Origin: DAOUKH01 sp964291475
GTDB taxonomy: Bacteria > Chloroflexota > Dehalococcoidia > SHYB01
NCBI GenBank assembly: GCA_964291475.2
Contig: OZ220076.1
Coordinates: 1-64,000, forward strand
Length of the DNA: 64,000 bases
Direction of reading: 5' to 3'
Shown here: positions 8,431-17,057 of the stretch, piece by piece
Layout: every line of letters begins with the position of its first letter
Numbering within the stretch: the first letter of the stretch is position 1
Notes under the pieces: generated by a model
Told to the model about the DNA's origin: nothing
The model's input: the letters and a program-made list of their open reading frames with translations, nothing else
Databases searched by the model: none
Translations under genes and position numbers: made by a program

Positions 8431-10239
8431 CTAGCCCTCTAACCAGACGCGGTCGAGCCGATGGCGGCTCCAGACGCCGAGCGGCGCCACGAAGTCTTGC
8501 ACCTCGGGCCGGGTCGGATAGAAGTCGTTGAACCATGCGATCGGCACCATGTTCACGACTTCCATCATGCGAAGCTGCAGGTCCTTCACGATCTCGCGCC
8601 GTCGGTCTTGATCGGTCTCGTTGCTCTGAGCGTCGAACAGGTCGAACATCTCCTGGTCTTCCAGGTGGGTCCAGATGCCCGGCATGATGTTGCCCGCGGC
8701 CGAGTCCGGGTCCGGATATTGGACGTTGGCCTCGACCGTAATGAGCGCGAAGTCGAAGGTCTGGGCGAACGGCCCGAACCAGTCCCCCACCGGCAAGAGC
8801 TTGTTCTCGACGTTGATGCCGACCGTCTTGAGCTGGTCGACGATGAACACCGAGAGGTTCACGTGCCGCTGGAGGTCCGCGATCGTCAGGATGGACGTCT
8901 CGAAGCCGTCGGGATAGCCCGCTTCGGCGAGCAAAGCCCTGGCCTCCTCGCGGTCCTGCTCCTTCGCGTCGCCCTGGCGATAGCCGGGCATCTGGAACAG
9001 CTCGTCGTCCGGTATTGCCCAGTTCGGCGGCACCACCGGGCCGGCGGGTCTCACCGTATCCGGCAGGACTTGCAGCGCGGCCCAACGGTCGATTGCCAGG
9101 AACATCGCCCGCCGCACCCGAACGTCATCGAAGGGCGGGGTATTGGAGTTGACCAGGATGATCTTGGCCTGCATCGCCTCGTGCTCATTGGGCGAGAGGT
9201 CGGGCACGCTGCGCTGGAGGTCCTCCACCTGCAGCCTGTTCACCCACGTCGCGCCCATCCAGAGCGTGTGGACTCGCCCGGTCCGGAAGGCGGCCAGACG
9301 GGTCGCCTCCTCGGCGATGATCAGGACGCGGATGAGGTCCAGGTACGGGACCCCCGGCTCGTAGAAGTCGTCGTAGCGGACCATCTCAATGTGCTGGTCC
9401 AACTCGAATTCCTGGAACATGAACGGGCCGGTGCCGACGACCGGGCCTTGGGTGAGGTCGCCGCCGGTGGCCTCATAGACATGCCTCGGCGCAATCGGGC
9501 CCGTGTAGAGGCCGAGCACCGCCAGCCATGAGACGCGCGGCTTCACCAGCGTCATGCGGACGGTCCGATCGTCCGGGGCTTCGACGCTTTCGACGGAGGC
9601 GAACTCGCCGCGGCGCTGCCCCTCGACCTCTTGCAGCTTTCCGATGGCCCAGACGACGTCTTCGGCCACGAGCGGGGTGCCGTCGTGCCAGGTCACGCCT
9701 TCGCGAAGCGTGAAGGTGTAGACCTGTCCGCCCTCAACCTCCCAGCTCTCGGCGAGGTCGGGGATGATGGCGTCGATCGGTTCCTCGAAGTTGTACTGGA
9801 CGAGCTGGCTATATGCCTGGCCGACGCCGTGGAAGAACTCCACGGAGCGGGCCGCGATGGGATCGAGGTCGGCCGGGCTGGCGAACTGCACGCCGATGAA
9901 CTCCCCGCCCCGCCTCGCATCCGCCGTCGGCGCCGGCACTGGCGTGGCCGTGGGTATCGGCGTGGCCGTGGGTACCGGGGTCGCGGTGGGCTCGGGCATG
10001 GCGGTCGGCGTGGGCTCAGGCATAGCCGTCGGCTCCGGCATCATCGCGCCTTCACCCGCCGGTCCTTCTGGGCCTGCCGGTCCCGCCGGGCCTGCCGGTC
10101 CCGCCGGGCCTGCCGGTCCTGCCGGCCCCGCCGGTCCTGCCGGCCCTGCCGGTCCTTCTGCTCCGGCGCAAGCGCCCACCAGCAGCGCCAGCGCGGCGAG
10201 CAGCGACACCAACGCTACGAAGCGTTTCGGTAACCTCAT
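8431..10239 (-). CDS. Solute-binding lipoprotein, family 5 (DppA/OppA), with collagen-like N-terminal stalk
   Basis: A 602-residue extracytoplasmic binding protein. Residues 1-24 are a lipoprotein signal (hydrophobic core, then LVGAC with the lipidated Cys at 24). Next come about eleven Gly-x-y triplets, nearly all Gly-Pro-Ala, then a Pro/Thr linker made of PEPTA and PTATP units to about residue 105. The SBP_bac_5 domain follows, with ESWEVEGGQVYTFTLREGVTWHDGTPL and RRAMFLAIDRWAALQ. The start has a strong GGAAAGGAG site. It should deliver ligand to the DppB/DppC-type permeases of the same operon. The stalk probably lifts the domain from the membrane or oligomerises it. Confidence 0.93.
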   Translation of the reverse strand: MRLPKRFVALVSLLAALALLVGACAGAEGPAGPAGPAGPAGPAGPAGPAGPAGPAGPEGPAGEGAMMPEPTAMPEPTPTAMPEPTATPVPTATPIPTATPVPAPTADARRGGEFIGVQFASPADLDPIAARSVEFFHGVGQAYSQLVQYNFEEPIDAIIPDLAESWEVEGGQVYTFTLREGVTWHDGTPLVAEDVVWAIGKLQEVEGQRRGEFASVESVEAPDDRTVRMTLVKPRVSWLAVLGLYTGPIAPRHVYEATGGDLTQGPVVGTGPFMFQEFELDQHIEMVRYDDFYEPGVPYLDLIRVLIIAEEATRLAAFRTGRVHTLWMGATWVNRLQVEDLQRSVPDLSPNEHEAMQAKIILVNSNTPPFDDVRVRRAMFLAIDRWAALQVLPDTVRPAGPVVPPNWAIPDDELFQMPGYRQGDAKEQDREEARALLAEAGYPDGFETSILTIADLQRHVNLSVFIVDQLKTVGINVENKLLPVGDWFGPFAQTFDFALITVEANVQYPDPDSAAGNIMPGIWTHLEDQEMFDLFDAQSNETDQDRRREIVKDLQLRMMEVVNMVPIAWFNDFYPTRPEVQDFVAPLGVWSRHRLDRVWLEG

Positions 10240-10296
10240 GATTGGCCCACTCCTTTCCCTACCGTTGCATGCGCAACGGTCTAACGGCCGCTTCGA

Positions 10297-11397
10297 TCAA
10301 TCGACAAAGGTCTTCTCTGAAGGGTTCGGCGCCGGTTGGCTTGCCGGGTTGCCAAGCAGCCCGGCTTCGTTGTCCTGCACCATGCGTTCGTAGGCGCCTC
10401 TCACCGGCCCCAGGCTGTCTTGGAACTGGGGCATCACATACCGAGCGAAAAGATCGAGGCTGTGGTTCCATTTCTCGGTCGACGTCCACTCGGGCGACAC
10501 GAGCAAGAGCCCGCCGAAGCCGCCGGTCTCGTCTTCGAGGCTTTTGATCTGCCGCGCGACGTGATCGGGGTCTCCCACCATCCACACCCGTCCCGGCCAA
10601 GGATAACCGGTATGCGCAAGGTACTCATCCTCCTCGCGTCTGGAACCGCCGCGGACGTCGTCCAGCGCCCCCTGCGTCGTATCGCCCACGTAGACGTAGC
10701 TGGCGATCCGCCAGTCGTCGCGGTTGGCCGTGCGGCCGTTGGCCTGCGCCGCCTCCTCGACCTTCTCCCATCCTTCGGCCAGCCCTTGGCCGCTTTGGCC
10801 CACCGAGAACAGCGCGGAGAGCAGCAGCAGTCCGTACTTGCCGGCCAGCTCCAAGCTGTTCGCGCCCCCCGCGCTGGCCACGGCCAACGGCAGGTGGGGC
10901 TTCTGGTACGGCCTCAGTTGCAGCGCCATGTCCTTGAGGGTCCAGTGCTCGCCCTCAAACGTCACCGGGCCCGGTTCCCTGTAGAGCTTGAGGATGATGT
11001 CCAGCGCTTCGTTCAACATGGAGCGGAGCTCCGAGGCGTCGATACCGAACAGCTTGGCGTCCGACGGCAGGACGCCGGGGCCAACCCCCAACATCGTCCG
11101 CCCGTAGGTGAGGTGGTCCAGAAAGGCCATCCGCTCCGCCACCAGGAACGGGTGCTGGAAAGGCAGGCTGACCACCCCGGTGCCGATGCGGATTCTCTTT
11201 GTGCGCTGCGCGGCCGCGCTGATGAAGATGTCCGGCGATGGGATGGTCTCCCATCCCCCCGTGTGGTGCTCGCCGACCCATATCTCCTCGAAACCCAGGT
11301 CCTCCACGTACTCGATCAGCTGCAGATCGCGCTGGAACGCCAGCGTCGGGTTCTCCGTCGGGTGATGCAGCGGCATCATGAATAAGCCGAACTTCAT
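10297..11397 (-). CDS. LLM-class flavin-dependent oxidoreductase
   Basis: A 366-residue bacterial-luciferase-fold (TIM barrel) oxidoreductase: MKFGLFMMPLHHP start, GFEEIWVGEHH, RIRIGTGVVSLPFQHPF and GVGPGVLPSDAKLFGI are typical of the two-component alkanal-type monooxygenases using FMNH2 (or F420). A GAGGT ribosome binding site precedes the ATG by 7 bases. It is 10 bases downstream of the alcohol dehydrogenase, in the catabolic operon, so it likely oxygenates the substrate or an intermediate. Cofactor and substrate cannot be told from sequence. Confidence 0.9.
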   Translation of the reverse strand: MKFGLFMMPLHHPTENPTLAFQRDLQLIEYVEDLGFEEIWVGEHHTGGWETIPSPDIFISAAAQRTKRIRIGTGVVSLPFQHPFLVAERMAFLDHLTYGRTMLGVGPGVLPSDAKLFGIDASELRSMLNEALDIILKLYREPGPVTFEGEHWTLKDMALQLRPYQKPHLPLAVASAGGANSLELAGKYGLLLLSALFSVGQSGQGLAEGWEKVEEAAQANGRTANRDDWRIASYVYVGDTTQGALDDVRGGSRREEDEYLAHTGYPWPGRVWMVGDPDHVARQIKSLEDETGGFGGLLLVSPEWTSTEKWNHSLDLFARYVMPQFQDSLGPVRGAYERMVQDNEAGLLGNPASQPAPNPSEKTFVD

Positions 11398-11407
11398 GCG
11401 GGTGACC

Positions 11408-12550
11408 TCATGGCGTCAGGTACGCTCGAACGACGTTCGTATGACGGCCGGCCCATTCCGCCTCTGCGAACGCCTCGTTGATCTTGTCCAACGGGAATGT
11501 GTGCGACGCGAGTTTCTCGAACGGAAAGCGCTCGCGGTTCTTGAGCAGGAACTGGAGCACCTTCGGGATCACCCACGGCTGCGAGCCGGCCGACCCGATG
11601 ATCCGCTTGCCCGAAAGCATGGTCGAGGGATCGAACGGCACGGTCTTGCCCCAGACCATGTTGCCGATTTCGAGGAACGTGCCGCCGGCCCGCAGCATGT
11701 CCACGCCCTCGGGCAGCAGCTCCGCCAGCCCCACGAGCTCGACCACCACGTTGGCGCCCACCCCTTCGGTGAGCTCCCGGACGCGCTCGACGCGCTCCTC
11801 CGCGGAGGCGGTCTCCTGCACATTGATGGTGTAGTCGGCCCCGAACTCCACGGCCAGCTGCAGCCGCGGTTCCAGCCGGTCGAGCACGATGATGGGGTAG
11901 GCGCCCATGTCCTTGGCGATGGCCGTCGCGGAGAGGCCGAGTCCGCCCGCACCCTGAATGACGACGGCCTCCCCCTCCAGCACGCCGACGGTGGTCAGCC
12001 CCTGCATCACCGCCGACATCGCGCAGTTGACGGAGGCGACCAGACTATCGGGAAGCTCGTCGGGCACCCGGTACACGAAATGAATTGGGGGAAGGTAGTA
12101 GTAGTCGGAGAAGGTACCGGTGAAATACGGCCACTCCCCGGCGGGGCGGAACAGCCCGCGGAGGTTCTGGCACAGGTTGTACAGGCCGCGGGCGCACGCG
12201 TGGCAATGGAAGCAGCCCAGGCTCAGCATGTGGCAGATCCGGTCGCCCTCCCGCAGCGGACGGCCCAGGGCGTCGGACGTGACACCCTTCCCAAGCCGGT
12301 AGACAGAGCCGACCATCTCGTGGCCCTGCGTCACCCCGGCGCTCTGCACGGCTCCCCAGGGGGCGCTGTCCCCGATGTCGCCGCGCCACGCATGCAGGTC
12401 GGAGCCGCACACGCCGGCCATCGAGACCTTGATCACCATCGCGCCCGGCTCGGGCTCGGGGACTTCATACTCTTGGAGCTCGAAACCCTGCCGTGCGTCC
12501 TTCAGCACCGCGACCCGTCCGGTGACTGAAGCTCCGTTGCCTAGAGCCAT
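11408..12550 (-). CDS. Zinc-binding alcohol dehydrogenase (MDR superfamily)
   Basis: About 380 residues. GroES-like domain with catalytic zinc ligands Cys (GVCGSDLHAW) and His-Glu (GHEMVGSV), a structural zinc site made of three close Cys in CFHCHAC and a fourth in NLCQN, then the NAD(P)-binding GAGGLGLSATAIAKD. It oxidises an alcohol or reduces an aldehyde. I chose the ATG at 12550 after GGAG; a TTG three codons upstream (12559) is also possible. Operon position is between amidohydrolase and flavin monooxygenase. Confidence 0.9.
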   Translation of the reverse strand: MALGNGASVTGRVAVLKDARQGFELQEYEVPEPEPGAMVIKVSMAGVCGSDLHAWRGDIGDSAPWGAVQSAGVTQGHEMVGSVYRLGKGVTSDALGRPLREGDRICHMLSLGCFHCHACARGLYNLCQNLRGLFRPAGEWPYFTGTFSDYYYLPPIHFVYRVPDELPDSLVASVNCAMSAVMQGLTTVGVLEGEAVVIQGAGGLGLSATAIAKDMGAYPIIVLDRLEPRLQLAVEFGADYTINVQETASAEERVERVRELTEGVGANVVVELVGLAELLPEGVDMLRAGGTFLEIGNMVWGKTVPFDPSTMLSGKRIIGSAGSQPWVIPKVLQFLLKNRERFPFEKLASHTFPLDKINEAFAEAEWAGRHTNVVRAYLTP

Positions 12551-12631
12551 ACTCTCCAATCTCTAACTTCGGATGTAGGAGCCCGCCGAGGACGGCCCGC
12601 GGGCCCGCCCTATGCGGCAGCGGACGACGCC

Positions 12632-13762
12632 TCAGGCGAATCCGTAGAAGCGGGCGCAGTTCTCCCAGAGGAACCGCCGCTTTTCGTCCGGCGTGATCGG
12701 CTGTTCGAGGAAGTAGTCGACGGCCTTCGGGAACTTGGAGTCGAGATGAGGATAGTCGGTCGAAAAGACGATGTTCTTCAGTCCGATCAGGTCCAAGACG
12801 TTCTTGGCCGGCTCCTCATCGGGCTCGATCGAGACGTAGCAATGGCGCTCGAAGTACTCGCTCGGCCTGAGCTTCAGGTCGAGGTGTTGGAGCCCGGCCC
12901 ACGTCGTCGGCTCAAGCACGTCGTTCATCCGCCAGAGCATCCAGGGGACCCACGAACAGTTCGCCTCCAGGAATGCCACGCGCAAGCCCGGGAATCGTTC
13001 GAACACCCCGCCCCCGATGAGGCTCACCCCGGCCAGCATCATTTCCAGGGGATGCGAGACGATATGGTGGAGCGCTTCGGACTCAAGCTCCTTCCCGACC
13101 TGCGCCGCGGGGATGGCCCCACCCTCGTGGAAGCCGACGCCGATGCCGAGCTCCTCGACCGCGGCCCAGAAGGGATCGTAGTAGGAATCGTGCCAGGGCC
13201 GCCCATTGATGAAGTTCGGCCGCAGGAAGACGCCCCGGAAGCCGTACTCTCGCACCGTTCGCCGCGCCTCTTCCACGGCGGAGGGCACGTCGTGCAGCGA
13301 GACCATCGCGACGCCAAACATCCGGTCGGGGTCCCGCTGGCAGAACTCGTGGAGCCAGTCGTTGTAGGCCGCGGCTACGGCGGCGCCAAGGGCGGGGTCG
13401 ATGCCGTCGATGGCGAGGGGCATCAGTCCCCGGCTGGGATACATGGCCGCGACGTCGATCCCCTCGGAGTCCATCGCCTGGACTTGGGACTCGGCATCCC
13501 ACATACGCTCGATGGCGTGCGCGTACTGGCGGGACTGGCTCTCCTCGGTCTGGCGGCGCGCCTCGATGCTGACCTCGTCCTCGTGCAGGGACGGGACCGG
13601 GATGATCTCCCCCAGGAACTCCATGGCGAAGTCGCGGGGCTCATCCGTCATGCAGCGGGGGGCGCTGTCCCGGAACTCGGGAGCGGTGTAGCGCTGCCAC
13701 AGGTCGGGGGGCTCGAACACGTGCATGTCCGAGTCCATGATCTTGAAGCCGCCCTTCGCCAT
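12632..13762 (-). CDS. Amidohydrolase family 2 (ACMSD-like) metal-dependent hydrolase
   Basis: A 376-residue TIM-barrel hydrolase. The metal site is suggested by DSDMHVFEPPDLW near the N-terminus, a His in VSHPLEMMLAG and the Asp in STDYPHLDSKFP near residue 340. Family members hydrolyse or decarboxylate aromatic and amide compounds. Start ATG 13762 follows a GAGG-type site. Paralogs are at 15915-17039 and 42439-43590; this copy is in the operon with the nitronate monooxygenase and the alcohol dehydrogenase. Confidence 0.9.
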   Translation of the reverse strand: MAKGGFKIMDSDMHVFEPPDLWQRYTAPEFRDSAPRCMTDEPRDFAMEFLGEIIPVPSLHEDEVSIEARRQTEESQSRQYAHAIERMWDAESQVQAMDSEGIDVAAMYPSRGLMPLAIDGIDPALGAAVAAAYNDWLHEFCQRDPDRMFGVAMVSLHDVPSAVEEARRTVREYGFRGVFLRPNFINGRPWHDSYYDPFWAAVEELGIGVGFHEGGAIPAAQVGKELESEALHHIVSHPLEMMLAGVSLIGGGVFERFPGLRVAFLEANCSWVPWMLWRMNDVLEPTTWAGLQHLDLKLRPSEYFERHCYVSIEPDEEPAKNVLDLIGLKNIVFSTDYPHLDSKFPKAVDYFLEQPITPDEKRRFLWENCARFYGFA

Positions 13763-13848
13763 CTCGCCCCCTCAACCCGGTCGTACAGGTGTAGCCGAAC
13801 GGGTAACCAATGTCAAGCAAACGCGGGACGGCCACCCCTGGAGGCCGG

Positions 13849-14985
13849 CTACGGACCAAGGAAGCCCTGCTGCCCCGCGATGATCGCCGCCGCCCCTTCG
13901 ACCATCTCCCGCAGAATGCGCTCCGCGGGCTTCAACTCGGTGTGCATGCCGCCGATCTGGCCCGCCGGGCTGTTGACGAGGTCGTAGCGCCCCCCGCTCA
14001 TCGCCGCCGACGAGAAGTCCTCCATCAGCACCTGCTGCAACGGCATGGGGAGCGGCTCCAATCCGGACGACTCCCAGGCGTCGATGACGACGTTCTTGTA
14101 GTCGCGGGCCGTCTTTCCGGTGTACGCCCTCGTCACCGGGAAGTCCTCCGCCCGCGCCCCCAGAATCTCTTCCTTCTGGATGTCCCAGATACGGCTCTCC
14201 AGCGAAGTCAGGAAGGTCGTCCCGACCCAGACCCCCACCGCCCCCAGAGCCAGCGCGGCGGCGAGGCCCCGTCCATCGCCGATGCCGCCCGCCGCCAGGA
14301 CCGGCGTCGGGGCCACCGCGTCCACGACCTGCGGGACCAAGGGGAACGTCGCGATCCGGCCGGTATGGCCGCCCGCCTCGTAGCCCTGCGCGACGATCGC
14401 GTCGACCCCCGCCTCCACCTGGCGCATCGCGTTGCGCACCGATCCCGCGAGCCCGATGACCTTCATCCCCTGTGCTCTCGCCAGCGGGACCGCCCATGAA
14501 GGGTCTCCCAGCCCGGCGGAGAGGATGGGGACGCTTTCGTCCAACACCACCTGGAACTGTTCTTGGATGTCGCCGGTAGCGAGCACGCTCTCCTGCTCGA
14601 CCGGCGCCTCCGCCAAGTCGAACTCACGCAGGAGGTCCTTCACGAACGCGACGTGTTTGGGGTACTCGCGCTGCAAAAGCTCGCGGATTTGCGACCGGGA
14701 GTTCTCGGCCTGGCTCAGGCTCGCCGGGAAGAGCAGGTTGACCGCGAAGGGCTTGTCCGTGAGCCTCTTGATCTCCCGGATACGCTCGCGAATCTCGCCC
14801 GGCGTGAGGTTCGCGCCCCCCAAAACCCCGAGTCCGCCGGCGTTCGAGACCGCGGCGACGAGCGGGGGCGGGGTAGCGCGGCCGCGGGAGCCCATGCCGG
14901 CAAGGCAGACGGGGTATTCGACACCGAGCAGGTCGCACAGAGCCGTACGCAAAACGGGCCTGTTCGAGTCGCCTTGACCGGGCAT
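13849..14985 (-). CDS. Nitronate monooxygenase / 2-nitropropane dioxygenase family
   Basis: A 378-residue FMN-dependent TIM-barrel enzyme. Markers are the N-terminal LCDLLGVEYPVCLAGMG, the glycine-rich ANLTPGEIRERI segment and the FMN/active-site loop IVAQGYEAGGHTGR, with VLAAGGIGDGRGLAAALALGA. These enzymes oxidise alkyl nitronates such as propionate-3-nitronate, or act as related FMN reductases. It is the first gene of the minus-strand operon, divergent from the SDR gene at 15036 across about 50 bases that must hold both promoters. Confidence 0.9.
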   Translation of the reverse strand: MPGQGDSNRPVLRTALCDLLGVEYPVCLAGMGSRGRATPPPLVAAVSNAGGLGVLGGANLTPGEIRERIREIKRLTDKPFAVNLLFPASLSQAENSRSQIRELLQREYPKHVAFVKDLLREFDLAEAPVEQESVLATGDIQEQFQVVLDESVPILSAGLGDPSWAVPLARAQGMKVIGLAGSVRNAMRQVEAGVDAIVAQGYEAGGHTGRIATFPLVPQVVDAVAPTPVLAAGGIGDGRGLAAALALGAVGVWVGTTFLTSLESRIWDIQKEEILGARAEDFPVTRAYTGKTARDYKNVVIDAWESSGLEPLPMPLQQVLMEDFSSAAMSGGRYDLVNSPAGQIGGMHTELKPAERILREMVEGAAAIIAGQQGFLGP

Positions 14986-15035
14986 GGCGCGAGTGTACCA
15001 TAGCGCACATTCGCTTCTGTAAAGGAGTCGCCGCC

Positions 15036-15839
15036 GTGGTCAGCCCCACCTTCGACCTGAGTGGAAAAGTCGGCTTGGTTACCGGCGCAGGCAGGGGAAT
15101 CGGCAAGGCGATCGCGCTCGCGTTGGCCGAAGCCAGCGCCGACGTCGTCACAGTCGCCCGCACGGGAAGTGAAATCGAAGCGACGGCCCAAGAGGTCCGG
15201 GCGCTGGGACGCCGCGCCGAGGCCATCGAGGCCGACGTCTCGGATCCGAAAGCCGTGGCGGAAATGTCGCGGCGGGCGCTGGAACGCTTCGAGCGCATCG
15301 ACATCGTGGTGAACAACGCCGCCGCCGGCTTCTTTCAGCCGCTCATTCCGCTACCGGGCTACCGGCCCGATCTTCCAGGCTTCGACACGCCGACCACCGA
15401 CGAAGAATGGCACGGCGCCCTGGGAACAACCCTGTCGGCGGCCTTCTACGTCTTGCGGGAACTGGGGCCCCAGATGCTGGAGCGCGGCAGCGGCCGGGTC
15501 ATCAACGTGAGCTCGGTCATCACCACCCGCCTCAACCGCTTCAACTCGGCCTACGACGCGGCGAAGGGCGGGCTCGATACCTTCACCCGGAGCATCGCGA
15601 AGGAGTGGGCCCGCTACGGGGTCACCGTCAACGCCATCGCCCCGGGGCAGTTCTACACCTCGGCGTCGGCCCCGATGCACGAGGACCCCAGAGAGTTGGA
15701 GCAGCTGCTGAAGCGCATCCCGATGCGCCGCACGGGGGACCCGCGAGAGATCGGCGCGCTCGCGGTCTACTTGGCCTCCGACGCCGCCGGTTTCGTCACC
15801 GGCCAGGTGATCGGAGTCGACGGGGGCGAGTCCCTCTGA
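15036..15839 (+). CDS. SDR family oxidoreductase
   Basis: A 267-residue classical short-chain dehydrogenase/reductase. NAD(P) motif VTGAGRGIGKA, the VNNAA motif, and the catalytic Ser...Tyr-x3-Lys (NVSSVITT, then SAYDAAKGG) are all present, ending GQVIGVDGGESL. Starts at GTG 15036, eight bases after AAAGGAG. First gene of a plus-strand cluster with an amidohydrolase and a BKACE protein; it reduces or oxidises an alcohol/ketone of unknown identity. Confidence 0.93.
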   Translation: MVSPTFDLSGKVGLVTGAGRGIGKAIALALAEASADVVTVARTGSEIEATAQEVRALGRRAEAIEADVSDPKAVAEMSRRALERFERIDIVVNNAAAGFFQPLIPLPGYRPDLPGFDTPTTDEEWHGALGTTLSAAFYVLRELGPQMLERGSGRVINVSSVITTRLNRFNSAYDAAKGGLDTFTRSIAKEWARYGVTVNAIAPGQFYTSASAPMHEDPRELEQLLKRIPMRRTGDPREIGALAVYLASDAAGFVTGQVIGVDGGESL

Positions 15840-15914
15840 CGGTGCCCAGGCCTGGCTAGCGCCTCGCGCCCCGCGGTTGCCCGCCGACGGCAAGGCGGGT
15901 AGGCTGGCCCCGTC

Positions 15915-17039
15915 ATGAGCCGCACCTACAGCGTCATCGACTCCGACGGCCACGTCCTCGAGCCGCCCGACCTGTGGGAGCGCTACATCGACCCCGCCTA
16001 CCGCGGCCGGGCGCCGGTCTTCACCACCGAGGAAAACGGCGCTGAGCACCTGACCGTCGAGACCGCGGTCTGGTCGCTGCCCCAGGGCTTCGGCGGGACG
16101 GGCAGCTACGGCGCGCCGCGCACGGAGGGGCCACTGCCCTACGTGGGCGGACGGCGCGGCGGCTTCGACCCCGACGCCCGCATCGTCGACATGGACGCCG
16201 AGGGCGTCGACGCCTCCTTCTCCTTTCCGACGCTCGGACTCTTCCTTTCGGGCCGCATCCAAGACCCCGGCCTCGGCGCCGCCGTCTGCCGCGCCTACAA
16301 CCGGTGGCTCGCCGACTACTGCGCCGTCCATCCCGACCGCCTCTTCGGCCTCGCCATGCTGCCCCTCCAATCCGTCGACTTGGCCGTCGCCGAGCTCGAA
16401 TACGCCCGGCGCGAGCTTGGGTTCGGGGCGGCCTTCATCCGTGCCAACCCCGTCGACGGACGCTACATCCACGACCCCGCCAACGACGCGATCTGGGCCG
16501 CGGCCCAGGACCTGGACGTCTCCATGGCGATCCACGTCGGCGGCGGAGTCCCCGGCCTCGGGGCCGACCGCTTCAAGACGGCCGGCGTCGCCCACGTCGT
16601 CTCGCACACCCTGGAGATGATGGCCGCATGCGCGGGACTCCTCATGTGCGGCGTCTGCGAGCGGTTCCCCAAACTCCGCTTCGCGTTCATGGAGTCGGGC
16701 GGCGGCTGGATCGCGGGGTGGCTCGACCGCATGGACCGCCACTACGAGCAGGAGTCGTGGAACGACGGCCTGATCTCGCAGAAGCCCAGCGAGATCTTCG
16801 AGCGGCAGGCCTGGATTTCCTTCGAGCCCATCGAGGGCAACCTCGCCCACCTCGCCGACTACGTCGGTCCGCACAAGATTCTCTGGGCAACCGACTATCC
16901 GCACGCCGATGGCTTCCCCGGCGCCCCGGATATGATCCGCCGCATGGACGGGCTCTCCGACGAAACGAAGCGCCGCATCCTGGCCGAGGGCGCGATCCGC
17001 TTCTACAACATGGGCGACCCCGCCAAGCTGATGGGCTAG
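15915..17039 (+). CDS. Amidohydrolase family 2 (ACMSD-like) metal-dependent hydrolase
   Basis: A 374-residue paralog of the protein at 12632-13762: DSDGHVLEPPDLWERY supplies the first metal ligands, VSHTLEMMAACAGLL the His and ATDYPHADGFP the late Asp. Starts at ATG 15915 and is followed after 18 bases by the BKACE gene, so the two are probably cotranscribed. The usual partners of this pair in other genomes are degradation pathways for cyclic or aromatic acids; that is inference here. Confidence 0.9.
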   Translation: MSRTYSVIDSDGHVLEPPDLWERYIDPAYRGRAPVFTTEENGAEHLTVETAVWSLPQGFGGTGSYGAPRTEGPLPYVGGRRGGFDPDARIVDMDAEGVDASFSFPTLGLFLSGRIQDPGLGAAVCRAYNRWLADYCAVHPDRLFGLAMLPLQSVDLAVAELEYARRELGFGAAFIRANPVDGRYIHDPANDAIWAAAQDLDVSMAIHVGGGVPGLGADRFKTAGVAHVVSHTLEMMAACAGLLMCGVCERFPKLRFAFMESGGGWIAGWLDRMDRHYEQESWNDGLISQKPSEIFERQAWISFEPIEGNLAHLADYVGPHKILWATDYPHADGFPGAPDMIRRMDGLSDETKRRILAEGAIRFYNMGDPAKLMG

Positions 17040-17057
17040 CGGGACGAGGGAGAGACG

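Noticed and set aside
10050..10165. The GGTCCTGCC-type tandem repeat as a satellite or regulatory repeat
   Set aside because: It is in frame and encodes the Gly-Pro-Ala stalk directly after the lipobox of the solute-binding protein.
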